From Anaeramoeba flamelloides (lineage: Eukaryota; Metamonada; Anaeramoebidae), in assembly GCA_027625915.1 (NCBI GenBank), contig JANTQA010000012.1:14718501-14782500 (forward strand): 64,000 nucleotides of DNA, read 5' to 3'. A program made the translations under genes and the position numbers. Below the pieces are notes generated by a model that was not told where the DNA came from, did no database searches, and saw only the letters and a list, made by a program, of their open reading frames with translations. Below are positions 46,958-59,486 of the stretch, piece after piece. Positions within the stretch are counted from its first letter, which is position 1. Every line of letters starts with the position of its first letter.

Positions 46958-47710
46958 TTAGTTATATTCTTCACCTTCATTTGGTTGTCTTAAGTTTTTA
47001 TTTTGTGACTCTTGCATTTTGTTACGGATATGAATTAAGATTGTTTCTAAAGTTGTGGTGTGATCCCATGAATTTGGTCCAAGAAGTGGAAATTTGGTGA
47101 TGTTGATCTATATTTGGCATTTAAAAAGAAAAAGTTGACAAAAAAGAAAAAAAAAAAATAAATTAAAAAAAAAAGAAGAAAAAATTTTTTGTTAACAAAA
47201 ACCAAAAAAAAATGTAAAAAAAAAAATAAAAAAAAAAAAAATTTTCTTAGTTGTACAGTTCCATCGTTATTAACACAATCCATATTAATTTTTGTTTTAA
47301 ATCTGACAATAGGTGCCTTTTTTGGATAGTCATCATCACAATAAAGTTTAATGCTATAAATTCTTCCATAATGAACAGTCTATTTAAAATAAAACAAAAA
47401 AAAAAAAAAAAAAAAAAAGTAATTCAAAGTAAAATTTTGGAAAAAAAAAAAAAAACAAAAAGAATTTAAGCATGATAAGTAAGAAAAAAACATAATAAAA
47501 AGAGAATTTGAATTCAGAAAATAGGTTTACACTTTGTGGTCCAATGATTGTTCCAATCCAAGATGAAAGGTATGTATCTTCAGGATCTTCAAGACCATAT
47601 GAGACTTCGCTTGTGTTGGAATTTTTTTGACCTTCGTCTAATTCTCTTAAAAGTCTAAAGTTACGTGGTTCAACAGCTTTTGAAATATTTTTCTTTCTTC
47701 TTCTTGACAT
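46958..47710 (-). CDS. Mms2/UEV1-type ubiquitin E2 variant
   Basis: UEVs pair with Ubc13 to build Lys63-linked ubiquitin chains in DNA-damage tolerance and signalling. Three exons: 47531-47710 (MSRRRKK..., [36 protein letters not shown]), 47257-47379 ([39 protein letters not shown]) and 46958-47107 ([34 protein letters not shown], stop). Introns are 151 and 149 nt; donors CAAAGT/GTAAAC and ACT/GTACAA, acceptors AAATAG and ATATAG, all phase 0. The 150 residues line up with yeast and human Mms2/UEV1 nearly throughout, and the E2 active-site Cys is absent as in all UEVs. It lies on the opposite strand inside a proposed intron of the Mo25-like gene. Confidence 0.92.
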
Positions 47711-50146
47711 TTAAATGAGTTTTTGAAAAAATAAAAAAATGATTTTTTGTCTAAATTACAAAACGAATAATTGCTTTCAGAAATCAGTTTTCAGAAAGAA
47801 CAATGTTAAGTATTGTTCCAAGAGTTTTGTTCAATTTTTAAAAGAAAAACACAAGGAAAATTTTTGTAAAGTGTTCAATAAGAGGTGTTCTCAGAGATTC
47901 CTTTTCAAAAATTAAAGTTTGAATTTTTCTGATGCACAATTGGAAATATATCAAATTCTTTATCCAAACTCTAAGAACTATTTCGAAAATTTCAGATATT
48001 AATTCATAGTTTCAAAAGTTTTCGTTTGATAGTCAAAACTTCAATAGAGTTTTATTCGAACACGACTGAAAAAAAGGAGATTTTCATTGAGGAAGTAGCA
48101 GCCATAAAGTCAAAATTTCAGGTTTTTGTCATTTTCTAAGTCGATGAGACAACAATATTTTTCCTTAGTTGAAACCACAATGGTTTTTAGAACTCAAAGG
48201 ACTTTTTGCAAAATAAATAATTTACTGTTTTTCATACCTCAAAATTAAAGATCAAAGTTTGTTCAATAACTTGTGTTGACTTTAATAAAAGTGTTGTTTT
48301 TCAACTTTTTTGGTATTGTTTTCTTTTTTTATCTGTTGTTTGAAATGAAAAATTTTCAAGAGTATGCTTATTTTTTAAAAAGGAAGTCTATTTTGACGAT
48401 AATACAGTAATTCTCAAAGTCGTAAAAGAAATTTTTATTCAAATTTAGTTTTCTAAAATATTATTTCTACTTATTGATTGAAAAATTGAAAGATCTTGAT
48501 TTAACAAATGAAAATTGATCTTTTTTTTTAGAGATTTAATTTTACTATCACTCTGAAAATTGTTGAAAAAGAATTGATTTATTAATGATTTGATACTTGA
48601 GCATGTTCTTGTAGAATTTTAATCAGATAAAATATCTGCTAATTAACTTTTGATTTAAGGTGAAATATTCTTTCATTTTGGATTCTTACATCTCCTCCAA
48701 ACTTGGAAAAAAAAAGAATGAAAACAAATAAATAAAGTCAACCAATTACAAGATATGACTTGAAGACTATAGGTTAAAGGAAAAATGGAAAATGAAATGA
48801 AATTTTTAGTTCCTAGCTTTTTAAAAAACTTTGAAAAATTGAAATCATAATTTTGAAACATGTGAAAGTACCAGTAAAAAAGGTTTTAAGAAACTCTTTT
48901 TTATCCTTTTTATTGATTTTTTTTGTATTTATTCAAATTGAAAGATTGTCTGTTGTTTGGATTTTGGTGTTGTTTTGGTTAAATTTTGTTGAATTAGATC
49001 TCTTTTATCAGGAGATTAGCCTTGAAGGTTGGAGAAAAACACTTGATAATATGATCTATTGCATATTGTGTGATTGGAAATTAGAGTTTAACTGAACTGT
49101 ATTTTTGTAAAACCCAAAAATAAAAACTAAAAACTAATGTGAAAGAAAAAATAAAAACATTTAAAAAAAAAAAAATAACAGTTATTTAAAAAAACAACAC
49201 AAACAATTTTCAAAAACACATATTAAAATTTCGACATGGGTTATTTAACAAACTGTAAATAGAATACTAAGTTGATTTATCCACTTTGTATGGGTTAAAT
49301 GATTTGTCTTTTGTTCTTATCTAAATATTCTATTCTGGGGTTTGATTTTAAAGTTTGTCATATTACAGGTTAATTATTACTAACCCAAATTACTCAAATT
49401 CTCATTTTTTATAAAATAGTCAAAAACATTGAAATATATTGGCTGTTGGTACTTAAATTCACCCTTTCTTACAATTTTAAAGTCTATCAGGGTAGATTAG
49501 AGCACTTTCGGGTATTGCAGTGAAAATTTTGATTGTTTGTTTGTATATTAGGTATGATAGAGAATTTTGGCTAATATTTTGAAAAAAAAATAATTATTAA
49601 GGGACTATTTGGACTTGTGCAACTTGTTTTAATAGGGAAGAATCACACTGTACATTGGTTGTTACAATTGAATTTTGAATACCTTTTTAAAAATATATTA
49701 TGGAATGATCCTATCAACATTTTTAATTTTTTATAATTGTTGTAAAAAAAATACCACCAATCACAAAATAATAATTTTAGTTTTCCCCCAAATTTATAAA
49801 AAAATATAATAAACTTTCATACCAATAATAATAATCAAGAAAATCTTAGTAAATGGAAAAAAAATAAATTTTACTATTTTTGAAATTTAATAAGATACCA
49901 AAAGTTGGCCCTACCCAAACATAAAATCCCTCATAAAGTATACTCAATTTCATAATAAATTGGGCAATTTTTGTTTTTATTTTATTTTTACTCTTTATAA
50001 TTTTATTTTTAGATAAAAAATAAATATTTCTAGTGTACATAACTGAATATTAAAATAGTAATTATTTTATTATAATATAGGACTTGAATTTATAAAACTA
50101 TTTATTTTCAAAATTTGATTTGTAATGGGCCAATGATTTTAAAAAG
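47711..50146. other. Stretch upstream of UEV; one unexplained frame
   Basis: Mostly AT-rich DNA that should include the UEV promoter. The + strand frame 48853-49095 (…LFYQEISLEGWRKTLDNM…) has no ATG at its start and no recognised family; its composition is somewhat better than its flanks. Otherwise nothing seen. Confidence 0.35.
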
Positions 50147-50389
50147 GAGTTTACAAGTTCAGAAAATTTTTTTATCAAAAACAAATTAACATTGGCTAAT
50201 TTTAATCTTTTTATTAACTCTATTATATATAAACACTATATGTTAATAATAAATAGTTCCTCAAAAATTATTTTTCAAGATATTTTACAATTGAAGTTGA
50301 AAAATCCAATTTTTCATGTAATTTTTTTTTTAAATTTGATAGCAAAAAATTATAAAAAAATTTTCTTCACAGTTAAGACGTCATTTTAA
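50147..50389 (+). CDS. Mo25/CAB39-like protein, C-terminal exon
   Basis: The best-matching piece of the + strand gene. SSENFFIKNK... to ...KNPIFHVIFFLNLIAKNYKK runs parallel to HSENYVTKRQ... to ...[20 protein letters not shown] of Mo25 over about 68 residues with one residue of length difference. The acceptor is probably AAAAAG at 50146 (phase 0). A TAA closes the frame at 50387, about 45 residues earlier than in animal Mo25, so the last helices may be missing or lie in a further exon. Confidence 0.45.
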   Translation, partial: EFTSSENFFIKNKLTLANFNLFINSIIYKHYMLIINSSSKIIFQDILQLKLKNPIFHVIFFLNLIAKNYKKIFFTVKTSF

Positions 50390-50521
50390 TAGATTTTAAA
50401 ATTATTATAAATCTGATAAATACCTTTTAGTTATTGAATCAATTATTTGGACAATAGATTAATTATCGTTTTTTTATATTAAAAAAAAAAATTAATATTT
50501 TTTTTTTTTTTTTTTTTTTGT

Positions 50522-51020
50522 TCTAGGTTTTCCAGAATTCAATAGAATAGAGTAAAATCTTGAGTTTATCCTATTCTTTAAAAACCCGAAAAACCACAAT
50601 TAACCCTTCTTGAGATATCTGTTAATTTAAAAAATCTATATATTTTCTATTTAGTTTTTTTTTTTTTTTGAGTTTTCTTTTTATTTGGAAAATCAATAGA
50701 TTTTCGAAATAATATACAAAACACCAAAAAAAAAACCGAGAAAAATTCATAAATAAAATAGAAAACCTAAAAAAAACCTAAAAAACTTAACTCATAAAAC
50801 AGAAAACCTCAACAAAACCATAGTTTTTTTTTTTTTTTTTTTAATTTTTTTCAATAAACTGAAAATGAAAAATATTTTTCTATTTATTTCTCAAGAATAA
50901 AAAAATACTAGACGCTCGGTGGTACTTGACGGAAACTTCGGTTAGACTTTTCCAGAATTCAAAAGAAATGAGAAAAATCAAATATTTTGACCAATTATTT
51001 AAAATTCTGTAAAACATCGG
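50522..51020. repeat. Foldback element copy P4
   Basis: Starts with a hairpin (AGGTTTTCCAGAATTC at 50525, partner GGAAAAT-like arm near 50590), then repeats of the GAGTTTTCTTTTTATTTGG / AAATCAATAGATTTTCG module (50670-50720) with AAAACCTAAAAAAAACC partners (50760-50820), a diverged 10-bp-unit patch (50911-50945) and a last hairpin (TTTTCCAGAATTCAAAAG at 50949 with partner near 51010). A run of 10 C follows at 51045-51054. Confidence 0.6.
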
Positions 51021-52084
51021 AAACATACTATTTATCATCAGTTACCCCCCCCCCATATCAGAGTTTTTTGGAAGAATAGAGTATTTTCAAAACCATTAGT
51101 TATTATAAATTCAAAAAAATATCCTAAAGTTAAATTTAACAAAAATTCATTGGAACACCCATTTAACAATTTTAAGACCAAAATAGACCCTTTTTTCTCA
51201 ATATTTAAAGAAAATACCGAATATTAAAAAATAATATACCGATTTGAGATTTTAATAAAAGTAAGGTTTTTAAGTCTTCAGAAAACGATTAGTAAATTTT
51301 ATTTAAAGTAACAATTTAATAAAACTTATCAAATATATATTCTTTTGGTTTTTACTTTTAGCTTTAATTTAATTAAAATTATAGTTTTCTAAATATTAAT
51401 TAGATAAAAGTATTTTTTGGAATTACCTATCTTTCGATTTTTTTTTCCAAAAAATATACTTTTCCAATTCAATATTAATTCTTCCAATTAATTTCGGATG
51501 TTTATTCTTATTTCTACCTTTAATTTCTTTTTACAACTCTTTATTATCCTTAACATTCTGTAATAAACAGTAGAGTTTGAATTTTATTTTTTTTCTCATT
51601 CTTCTCCTTTTTTTAAACTTTTTTATAAAATACAAATTTCTTATAAATTTTTTTTTTCTAACTTTTTCAAGATGGATTTTGTAATTTGTTAATTATTATT
51701 TTTCAAAACAATAAAAAAAAAATTCTGAAATTTCTCGAGGCCTTTAATACAATAACTTTTTTAAAATTTCCGCTTATGTACACGTTTATTATAATAATAT
51801 AATATTTTTTTTCTTATATACCAATACTATTGTAGAAAACTTTTTAAATACTTAAGATAGATTCAATTTTTAATAATTCATTAAAAAATAATTTTTTCCA
51901 CTTATTTAAAGAAAAATTATATTTTAATTGTTTTTAATTCACAACAAATATAAAGTTTAAAATTAAGAATAAGAAAAGAATGTAATATACTTAAAATAGA
52001 ATTATATTTTTGAAAAGGTTTGAAAAAAAAAAAAAAAAAATTCATATTTCATTAGTGAATTTCTTAAATCCAATAGCAATCAAG

Positions 52085-52945
52085 AGTTAAATTAAGTTTT
52101 AAAATCATCTATCATCAACTTACATCCAGTCTCACTTTTAAGACACAGACTTTGAATTAAAATTTAAGCGGTTAAAGTCTTCCAAAGAGGATTCAAAGAT
52201 TAAAGTGGGTTGTTAGTGTGTATAAATCACATTAGAGGTGCATGATTTTACTTTATCTCTAAAAAAATTGATTAGTCAGATAGTACTATTTGTGGGTCCC
52301 ATCAATTAAAAATCATCCTCGTATTAGTAAAAAACCCAATATATTTCAGAAAAAAATCTTGATTTTGCAACAAATTAATAGTATAAATAATCAATATTCA
52401 GATTAAAAAGTTACAAACGATCTTTCTTAAAATTGTCTCGGAATGTTAGATTGGTTGCTAAAAAAAAACATTTTTTTAAAAAAATTATTAATTAGCCAGA
52501 GGTTATTTTTGACGAATCGTTTTGAAAAATATTGGAAATGAATTGATATTACAATTAACTTCATAAAAATAAAAACAAAACGTACCATTCTCTGGGTTTT
52601 TGTGCTAATGATTATTGAGTCAGTCTTTGAAATTCAAATAAAACAAAAAAATAGTTACTTTTGGATATTCTTAATATGGATTTTTAAAAACTGGAATACT
52701 ATAGTTTTGAGTTTCCATTTTTATATTTTGAAAATTGATTGTAACAAAATTCCATAAAATGAAAATTTTTTATTATGATAATTAGTATAAAAAATCACAT
52801 AATTTATTGGACAATAATATACATAATAGATTTTTTCGAGCCATGTGAACCATGCAGCACTAATACCATTTACACCAAATTATAGCACACTTTAATTATA
52901 GATGAATCTATAGTTGTACTAATCTCTTAAGATACAAAAAATTTC
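52085..52945 (+). repeat. Dispersed repeat R2, copy at 52 kb
   Basis: Collinear with about 11950-12820. Overall divergence is high, so the duplication is old. Confidence 0.55.
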
Positions 52946-53059
52946 CAAATTAAGGTACATTTTTTGGAAAAATTTTTATCACAATAACCTTTTCCTTGTG
53001 TTGGAATAATGCTTCTTCATTTATGATTTTCTTTGTGTCTCAATTTTTTACATAGTTTG

Positions 53060-54161
53060 TGCCTTAAGGGGGTAGTATTTTTTAAAAATAAAATGAAATC
53101 TTGTTAAGATCTTGAAAAATTTTTTTTTATTGTAATTTATGTTTTGGCTTTTGAAAAGGATGAGTTAACCTTATTTAAACAATTTACTAATTTGAGTCTC
53201 TTTTTTGAAATTCAAAATTAGCATGTTTCCAATATAAAACGAAAAAAAGTAACCTATTATTTATTTAAGAATTAAGTTAATTCTTGAAAATGGGAAAACA
53301 TATTTTTCATTTTATTTTAAAAAAATAGATTTCAAAAAAAAATTTTTTATTTGGATATTTCTTTTTCTTTGATTAATATTTCAATTCAGATCTCAGTCAA
53401 TAAAACTAATTGAAGTAGAGGCGATTCAATAAATGAATATTTGGTAGAAGCCTTAACTACTGTTTATCAATTAAATTCTAGATCTATGAAGCAAATTTTT
53501 TTATATTCTTTAATGATTCAAAAAGCTATTATCTTGTTTCCAAAAAATGAAAAAAAAATTGTATACAAATTGTTTTGGTCTTATTCACAGGAATCCTTAT
53601 ATCAATTCAAAATAGTTTTAGCAGAAAAAAAAATGATTTTGAATTTTGAGGATAAAATTAACCAATTCCCAATTATCTTCAAGAAAATTATATTTTGAAA
53701 AATCTAATTTTATCCACAAAACAAAAACATAATTACTAAGTAAAAAATTTTACATGACCACAAAACTTTGATTATTAGAATTACTTCTATTCTTAAAAAA
53801 ATACAATTATTTTTTAATCTGTTGAATATATCAATTTTTTGGTGAACCAAAAGTATCATCTCAAAAAAGAAAAAAAATCTTTATATTAATATTACTGGTA
53901 ACAAAAACTATTTGCAGTTTAATAATGATCAACATGGCAATAAACGGGGTAAAAGATTGTTAAATTGTGAAAAAAAAAGAATTTAATAGTTTTCTATTTC
54001 AGAAAAAATGGAAAAAAAAAATTGATCTCACTAAACTAATTTTTTTATATGGTTTACTTAGTCGATCAGAATTTTTTGGTACTTGGCATATACAAAATTT
54101 GTAAGTAGAGAATACCACCAATAACATATTTTAAAATTTTGTCTTGTTGGTGTAGAAGACT
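53060..54161 (+). repeat. 1.1 kb dispersed repeat R1, copy B
   Basis: Inverted relative to 6351-7465, about 85 percent similar where I compared them. The 85-codon frame 53441-53698 lies in it but is not preserved in copy A. Similarity stops sharply after GTAGAAGACT at 54161. R2 at 52085-52945 lies just before it. Confidence 0.6.
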
Positions 54162-54530
54162 GATCCATTAACAGTGGAACTGACTATACTGTAACAAATA
54201 TCAATTAAGAACCCAAAAAGATTAAAAAATCTTGGGGTTTGTGGATAAATAAGGGATAATAATTTTTTTTTTCTCTGATTTAAGCAATGCAAACCAGTAT
54301 TTCAATTAAAAAAATTATGAATATAAAGTGATATTCAAAAAAAATAATTAACACAAAAGAAATTTATAAAAATATTTAAGTTAAATTTTTGATTTTGTCA
54401 TTATTAGTAATAAATTTTAATATAAAAGTATGAGTTAATAAATAATGGATTATTTAACATATATAGGAAATAATAAAATAAAACGAATAAATAAATAAAT
54501 AAATAAATAAAAAAATAAAAAACCCTAAAA

Positions 54531-55661
54531 TTATAAATCAAACATTTTTTGATAAATTTCTTTTGAAATGATATGTAAAGATTGTCCAAATTGAAATAAT
54601 TCCTTAGTTGTATTTAAATTGTTTATGATTACAAAATCTGAATTATTGTCTTTGTATAGCAATTGATATTTTTCTAAATCCATTGTAAAGCCGATTTTCA
54701 TTTTGGCATAATTAAAAAGCTCAATAATTGATTCCACTTCTGTTTTAGTTTTTTTAATCATCACACTTAAAGTGGAATTTCTGTTATCCAAATGGTTGGT
54801 GTGATATGTGATTTTAAAAAAATCTGGCTGCTTCTGATTATCCTTTAAAGAGGTGCTACGTTGTAAATTTTGTAATTTTTGAATGATCTTTTGGCTAAAT
54901 TGAGTATTTTCAATAGAAGAAGAATATTGGTTTTTTGAACGGATATTTTGTTGATAGGAGGGTCTTGGCTTGGAACTGCCTAAGGATGTTGCCCTGTCGC
55001 TTGCCTCTTTAATCATTTTTCTGACTTTTTTATTTTTCGCGCATTCGAGAGCAGATTGCCCTTTGTTATTTATTACCTTCAAAAATGCACCATATTGCAC
55101 GATAATGGTCGCAACACGATCATTGCCATTTTTTAATGCCATATGAAGCGGCGTGTTCCCTTCCTTGTCTTGTAAATTCACATCTGCACCATGATCTGCG
55201 AGAACGCTTACAACATTTTCTAACCCGTTTTGAGCAGCAATATGCAAAGAGGTCTTGCCGTCTTTTCTTATTGAATTGATGTTTGCCTTCTTTAATAGTG
55301 TACGTAAAACACCAAGATCACCAATACGGGTGGCGATGTGAAGAGGCATTTCTTCTTGGTGAGTTAAATCTGTAATTTCTGGCTCTGCTCCGGATTCAAG
55401 CAAAATCTCCAATAATTGTATATTTGAAATTTTACAAACCAAATGTAATGCGGTTTGTCCCTCAAGAGTCTTTGAATTTAAATTGACTTTTAATTCGTCG
55501 ATCAAAAATTGTAATATTTCTGCAGAGTTGTTACTAATTGCAAAATGAATAGGATAATAACCATTTTTGGATTGAAGATCATGTTTAATATTTTTTTTAC
55601 TTTTAGAAACTATGCTAACTAATTTAAGATTCTGTGTGTTAATGGCTTCATGCAATCCATT
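54531..55661 (-). CDS. BAR/PH/ankyrin protein, exon 2 (ankyrin repeats and C-terminal domain)
   Basis: Entered at TTTTAG (55662), phase 0. The first codons NGLHEAINTQNL complete an ankyrin repeat begun in the upstream exon (NPNLINGKGM at its end). Further repeats: GYYPIHFAISNNSAEIL, GQTALHLVCKISNIQLLE, MPLHIATRIGDLGVL, GKTSLHIAAQNGLENV, GNTPLHMALKNGNDRV, GQSALECAKNKKV. The last 100 residues (STLSVMIKKTKTEV, LEKYQLLYKDNN, FQFGQSLHIIS) could be a ubiquitin-like/Ras-association fold. The frame has no upstream ATG (a TTG at 55655), consistent with being an internal exon. Ends with TAA at 54531. Confidence 0.8.
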   Translation of the reverse strand, partial: NGLHEAINTQNLKLVSIVSKSKKNIKHDLQSKNGYYPIHFAISNNSAEILQFLIDELKVNLNSKTLEGQTALHLVCKISNIQLLEILLESGAEPEITDLTHQEEMPLHIATRIGDLGVLRTLLKKANINSIRKDGKTSLHIAAQNGLENVVSVLADHGADVNLQDKEGNTPLHMALKNGNDRVATIIVQYGAFLKVINNKGQSALECAKNKKVRKMIKEASDRATSLGSSKPRPSYQQNIRSKNQYSSSIENTQFSQKIIQKLQNLQRSTSLKDNQKQPDFFKITYHTNHLDNRNSTLSVMIKKTKTEVESIIELFNYAKMKIGFTMDLEKYQLLYKDNNSDFVIINNLNTTKELFQFGQSLHIISKEIYQKMFDL

Positions 55662-56539
55662 CTAAAATAAAAAAAATAAATATATTAATAATTTAAACAA
55701 CAAATATATCAAGAATAATAATGTTAATGTTAAAAGATATTTAAGGTATTAAGTAGATAAAATGATTTATTTTAGCAATCGGGGAATAGTAGAAATTATA
55801 TCATAATATACAAATTATGAATTTAATTTTTGAAGTTACCGAAAAGAGAGTAGAAATTCTTTCAATTTTATCATCATTGAAAATTTATGTTTGGAAAACT
55901 TTCATCCTTTTTACAATATTTTTTTTAACTTTGAAAACATTTATTTTAACTTTAAAATAAATTTTGTAAGTATTTACCAAGTTTTAAATTCTAATAAAAA
56001 AAATTGGAAGTTTTTGTAAGTATAATTCGAAAGTTCCCTATTTCTTTTCAAATATTTTCACATAGGTATTAATTTTATTCAATTATTTGAAAAATATTTT
56101 TTGAATTTGTAAAAACTTATATTTGAAAATTTAAAAGAAATTGGGCACTTTTAAATACCCTAACAAAAACCTCCTATTTTTTTTTTTAGAATTTAAAACT
56201 TGGTAAATACTTCCAAAATTCATTTTAAAGTTTTTCACATCGGAATTAATATCATTTAAATCGTATAAATAATTTATTTAAAAAATTAATGGGTTGTAAA
56301 TTTTGAAACAAAATCATATTTTAAACTATTTTTATCCAAACTAGTTTTCACTTTTTATTCCAACAAAAAGTTTAATCTAGATTTATATACAATAGCGTAT
56401 CTGTAAAAGTAAGTTTCATCGATATATTTTGTCTGGCTAAAAAAAATCGTATATATTTTTTTTATATTATTATTGAAGAGGTGTAAATTACACTCTAGTT
56501 GTCCTTATAAATCAATTTCCCTTTCAGAAAATTATGGAG

Positions 56540-56960
56540 TAAAATCTTGGATTTCATGATTATTAATTAATGAAAATAGTTTCAAATTATTTTGGTTGAA
56601 AATTAATATATTAAAGTTTATTTCTTTTAATTTATTTAGAAATATTAATTTATCATTTTTTATAAGAAGGATATACTCATAAAAAAATGATCAATATTTT
56701 CTATTATCTCCTTATTTTCATATTTTAAACATAAATAACAAAATTTTTTTACATTTTACTTTTTTTTGTAAAATGGAAAGTTTGTTAATGTATTTCTTTG
56801 GTAAATATTAACTCTAGTCCAAAGTTTATTATTTCTCTTATTTTGTATTAATCTTATAATGGTTGATTTATTAATTTTTTTTAGCATTTTCCTCTTAGTG
56901 TACTATCCATTTAAGAATTAAAAAATATTACAAATGGTGAGACTTTATTAATCATCAAAT
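56540..56960 (-). mobile_element. LINE 3' fragment, copy 3
   Basis: On the minus strand it encodes the finger FCYLCLKYENKEIIENIDHFFM, in pieces CYLC and IIENIDHFFM, matching CDLC and IIEDFDHFFM of the copy at 16441-18240; upstream residues (RNNKLWTRVNIYQRN) also look like LINE C-terminal sequence. Frame broken; only the 3' end is present. Confidence 0.5.
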
Positions 56961-57299
56961 TCCTGATGAAATCAATATTATAACCCCTTCATTTTTTTTT
57001 TTTTCAATAATACACCAAAATATAGATATTTTTAAATTATTATTTCTAATTAAAAAATTAAAATATTTCTTTTTTTATATTAAGTAAACAAAAAATAGAT
57101 TTAGTAATTAAACTATTATTTTTGAATAATTGATGTTGGTATTTAAAATAAATTTGTGTAATTTCTATATATATATATATATATATATATTTAAGAGTAT
57201 CCAAAAAATTGGTGAATTATTTATTCTATTTCAAATAATATTTTCTTTTAAAGTGTTTCTATTTATAAATTGGTAAATATAAAATCAAGTTAAATAGTA

Positions 57300-57790
57300 A
57301 ACTAATTTAAATCAATGACTATGATTTGTATTTCAAAATATGTTCATCAAAATATTTCCGAAAAAATTGAAAAAAAAATAAACATTTTTTTTTATACAAA
57401 ACTAGATACGTCCAATTTCAATAAAAAATAAGTGATATGTTCCAAAAGATCCAAACATGTTTTTTAAATCAAGTAAAATACGTTATTGGTTTTTCATTAA
57501 ATTATAAATTCTATCAGGATTAAATCTCTTTCAAAAAAAAATATTTTTATCAAAAAAGAACAATATAATCAGCCAATTTTCACACATCAAAAAAATATAC
57601 CATATAAAATCGAGATCAGAAATTTTAATATCTTTTATTTATAGTAATCTCTTGACTAACAAAAAAATTAAATTATTATGAAGAATCAATTGATGATGAA
57701 GAATATTTTTGTATATTTGAATAGTAATATAAGAATTCAGTTTAATAAAGATCTTTTATAAAATAGATTTTACCCTGCTTTTTTGAAAAT
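57300..57790 (+). repeat. Dispersed repeat R4, copy in ankyrin-gene intron
   Basis: Collinear with 20600-21140; see that entry. Shared core includes TAAAATCGAGATCAGAAA, which is also seen inverted near 2025. Confidence 0.5.
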
Positions 57791-59486
57791 AAATTATATA
57801 TGCAGTTTTAGACAATTGACTTACGATTTTTTAGTAAATTCTCTTTCAGGATTTATCTTAAATTTGAAAATTAAATTAATTTATCAAAATTTTGACACTT
57901 ATTGAGTATATACTAATGGTTTGAAATTTCTGATCATTCAAAATTAGTTTCTGTGGTTTCTGTGATTATCTAAATTTCAAAATTTGAAAGAAAATAGGTA
58001 GAATCCTATTTGATAATTTTAAAAAAATTGAGAAACTTTTAAAATATTTTTAATATATCAGAATGGATTTTAAATTAATTTTTTAGTCTAATGGCCTTTT
58101 AATGGTTTTTGAAAATAAGAATGGATTAAATTTAATTTTTAAAAATCTCTTTTTTTTTTACACAAAATTTACCTAAAGGACAATTGATGCATTTTTTCAA
58201 TTTTTTTCTCTATTTTGATTTTTAAAAAGAAATTTTTGGAATTAAAGATTCTTTATCAAAAATTTTATTTTTGCTTTCTTGATCCTTTCAGAATTCAACA
58301 AGAAAATTACAATTTACTTTTTCATATTTGAAGATTTTTCCAAGAAACAAGAAAAAATGTTTGAAAATTTGAACTCATTTGATCAGAAATTCAAATAGGC
58401 TTTTCTCTATGATTGAATAAAAAATGCAACAAATATCATTTGAAAATTCGGATGGAAAATTATCATCTTTCAAGTTAAAATCTTTTCTCAAATTCATTAA
58501 TTCAACAACAATTATTCCAAATTAAAAATTATGAATGGGAAACAAGCCAAACTGAAAAGGAGAAAAGAAAGATCCAAAATCCTAAAAACCAAAATTAATC
58601 AATTTAAAAAATGATGATTATTCAGAAAATGTAAAAAATAATTTCCTCCAAAATGCTTACCAAGATGTAAATGCTTGTATTTTTGAAAATAAGTATTTTT
58701 CTTGAAAGTGATTTGTGATGTTTTTTTTTTCTTTAGAATGTTAATTCCTAAAAAAAAATGATTTTTGGATTTATTGTTCAGAATACAATTAGATAACGAA
58801 GATTTTTTGTTTGAATTGGTGAAAGATTTAAGTTCTGTTCACTGAAATGATTTTAAGGGTAAACAGATCTTAATCTGCAATAACCCAAGAAAACCTTGTT
58901 ATTAATGTTTAAAAAGAAATTTTGGCACTTCATTGATTATTCTGTGAATATGAAGCACATTGTCACAAACTGTTTTGATCATGTCTATTTTCTGAAAAAC
59001 CCAATTTATCGTAAAAAACAAAGAAACTTTTCAATTTTTTTTTTATTTACATTTTTTATTTGATCGTTTTATCATTTTTTTGATTCACCAACATGTTTAC
59101 CAGGTGGTTAAATAGTGATACGTAGTTATATTTTTTTAAATTTTGGGAAAATTAATTTTTTTTGCAAAATGCGTCAATCGTTTCTGGAATGACATATATT
59201 TTTTTTGTATTATTCTTTTTTTTTTATATGAATAATTTTCAAAAAACAATCGCAAAATACAATCTTAAGGGTTATAATTCTAAGATATAATTAATGAATT
59301 AAATACTTTTTATCTTAATATACTAGTAGGTATGTTTATTGTAAATTTTAATTATCTTATTTCTGTTCTATTATATTATTATTGATCCAATGTGTAGATT
59401 GTGGTAATTTTTCGAAATATACAATAAAAAAATTTTTTTTTCTTGATTAATAAATAAAAATAAAAAAAAATAAATAAAACATTTAC

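Larger units (their letters stand above)
55662..59486 (-). other. 3.8 kb intron of the BAR/PH/ankyrin gene
   Basis: Donor ATG/GTAAAT at 59486, acceptor TTTTAG at 55662. It contains a LINE fragment (56540-56960), an (AT)n run (57166-57191), a copy of repeat R4 (57300-57790) and otherwise featureless AT-rich DNA with poly-T tracts. Confidence 0.75.

Noticed and set aside
48853-49095. 80-codon + strand frame upstream of UEV
   Set aside because: No ATG at the start, no family, no clear splice sites; kept only as a note.
53441-53698. 85-codon + strand frame
   Set aside because: Lies in repeat R1 and is broken in copy A at 6351-7465.
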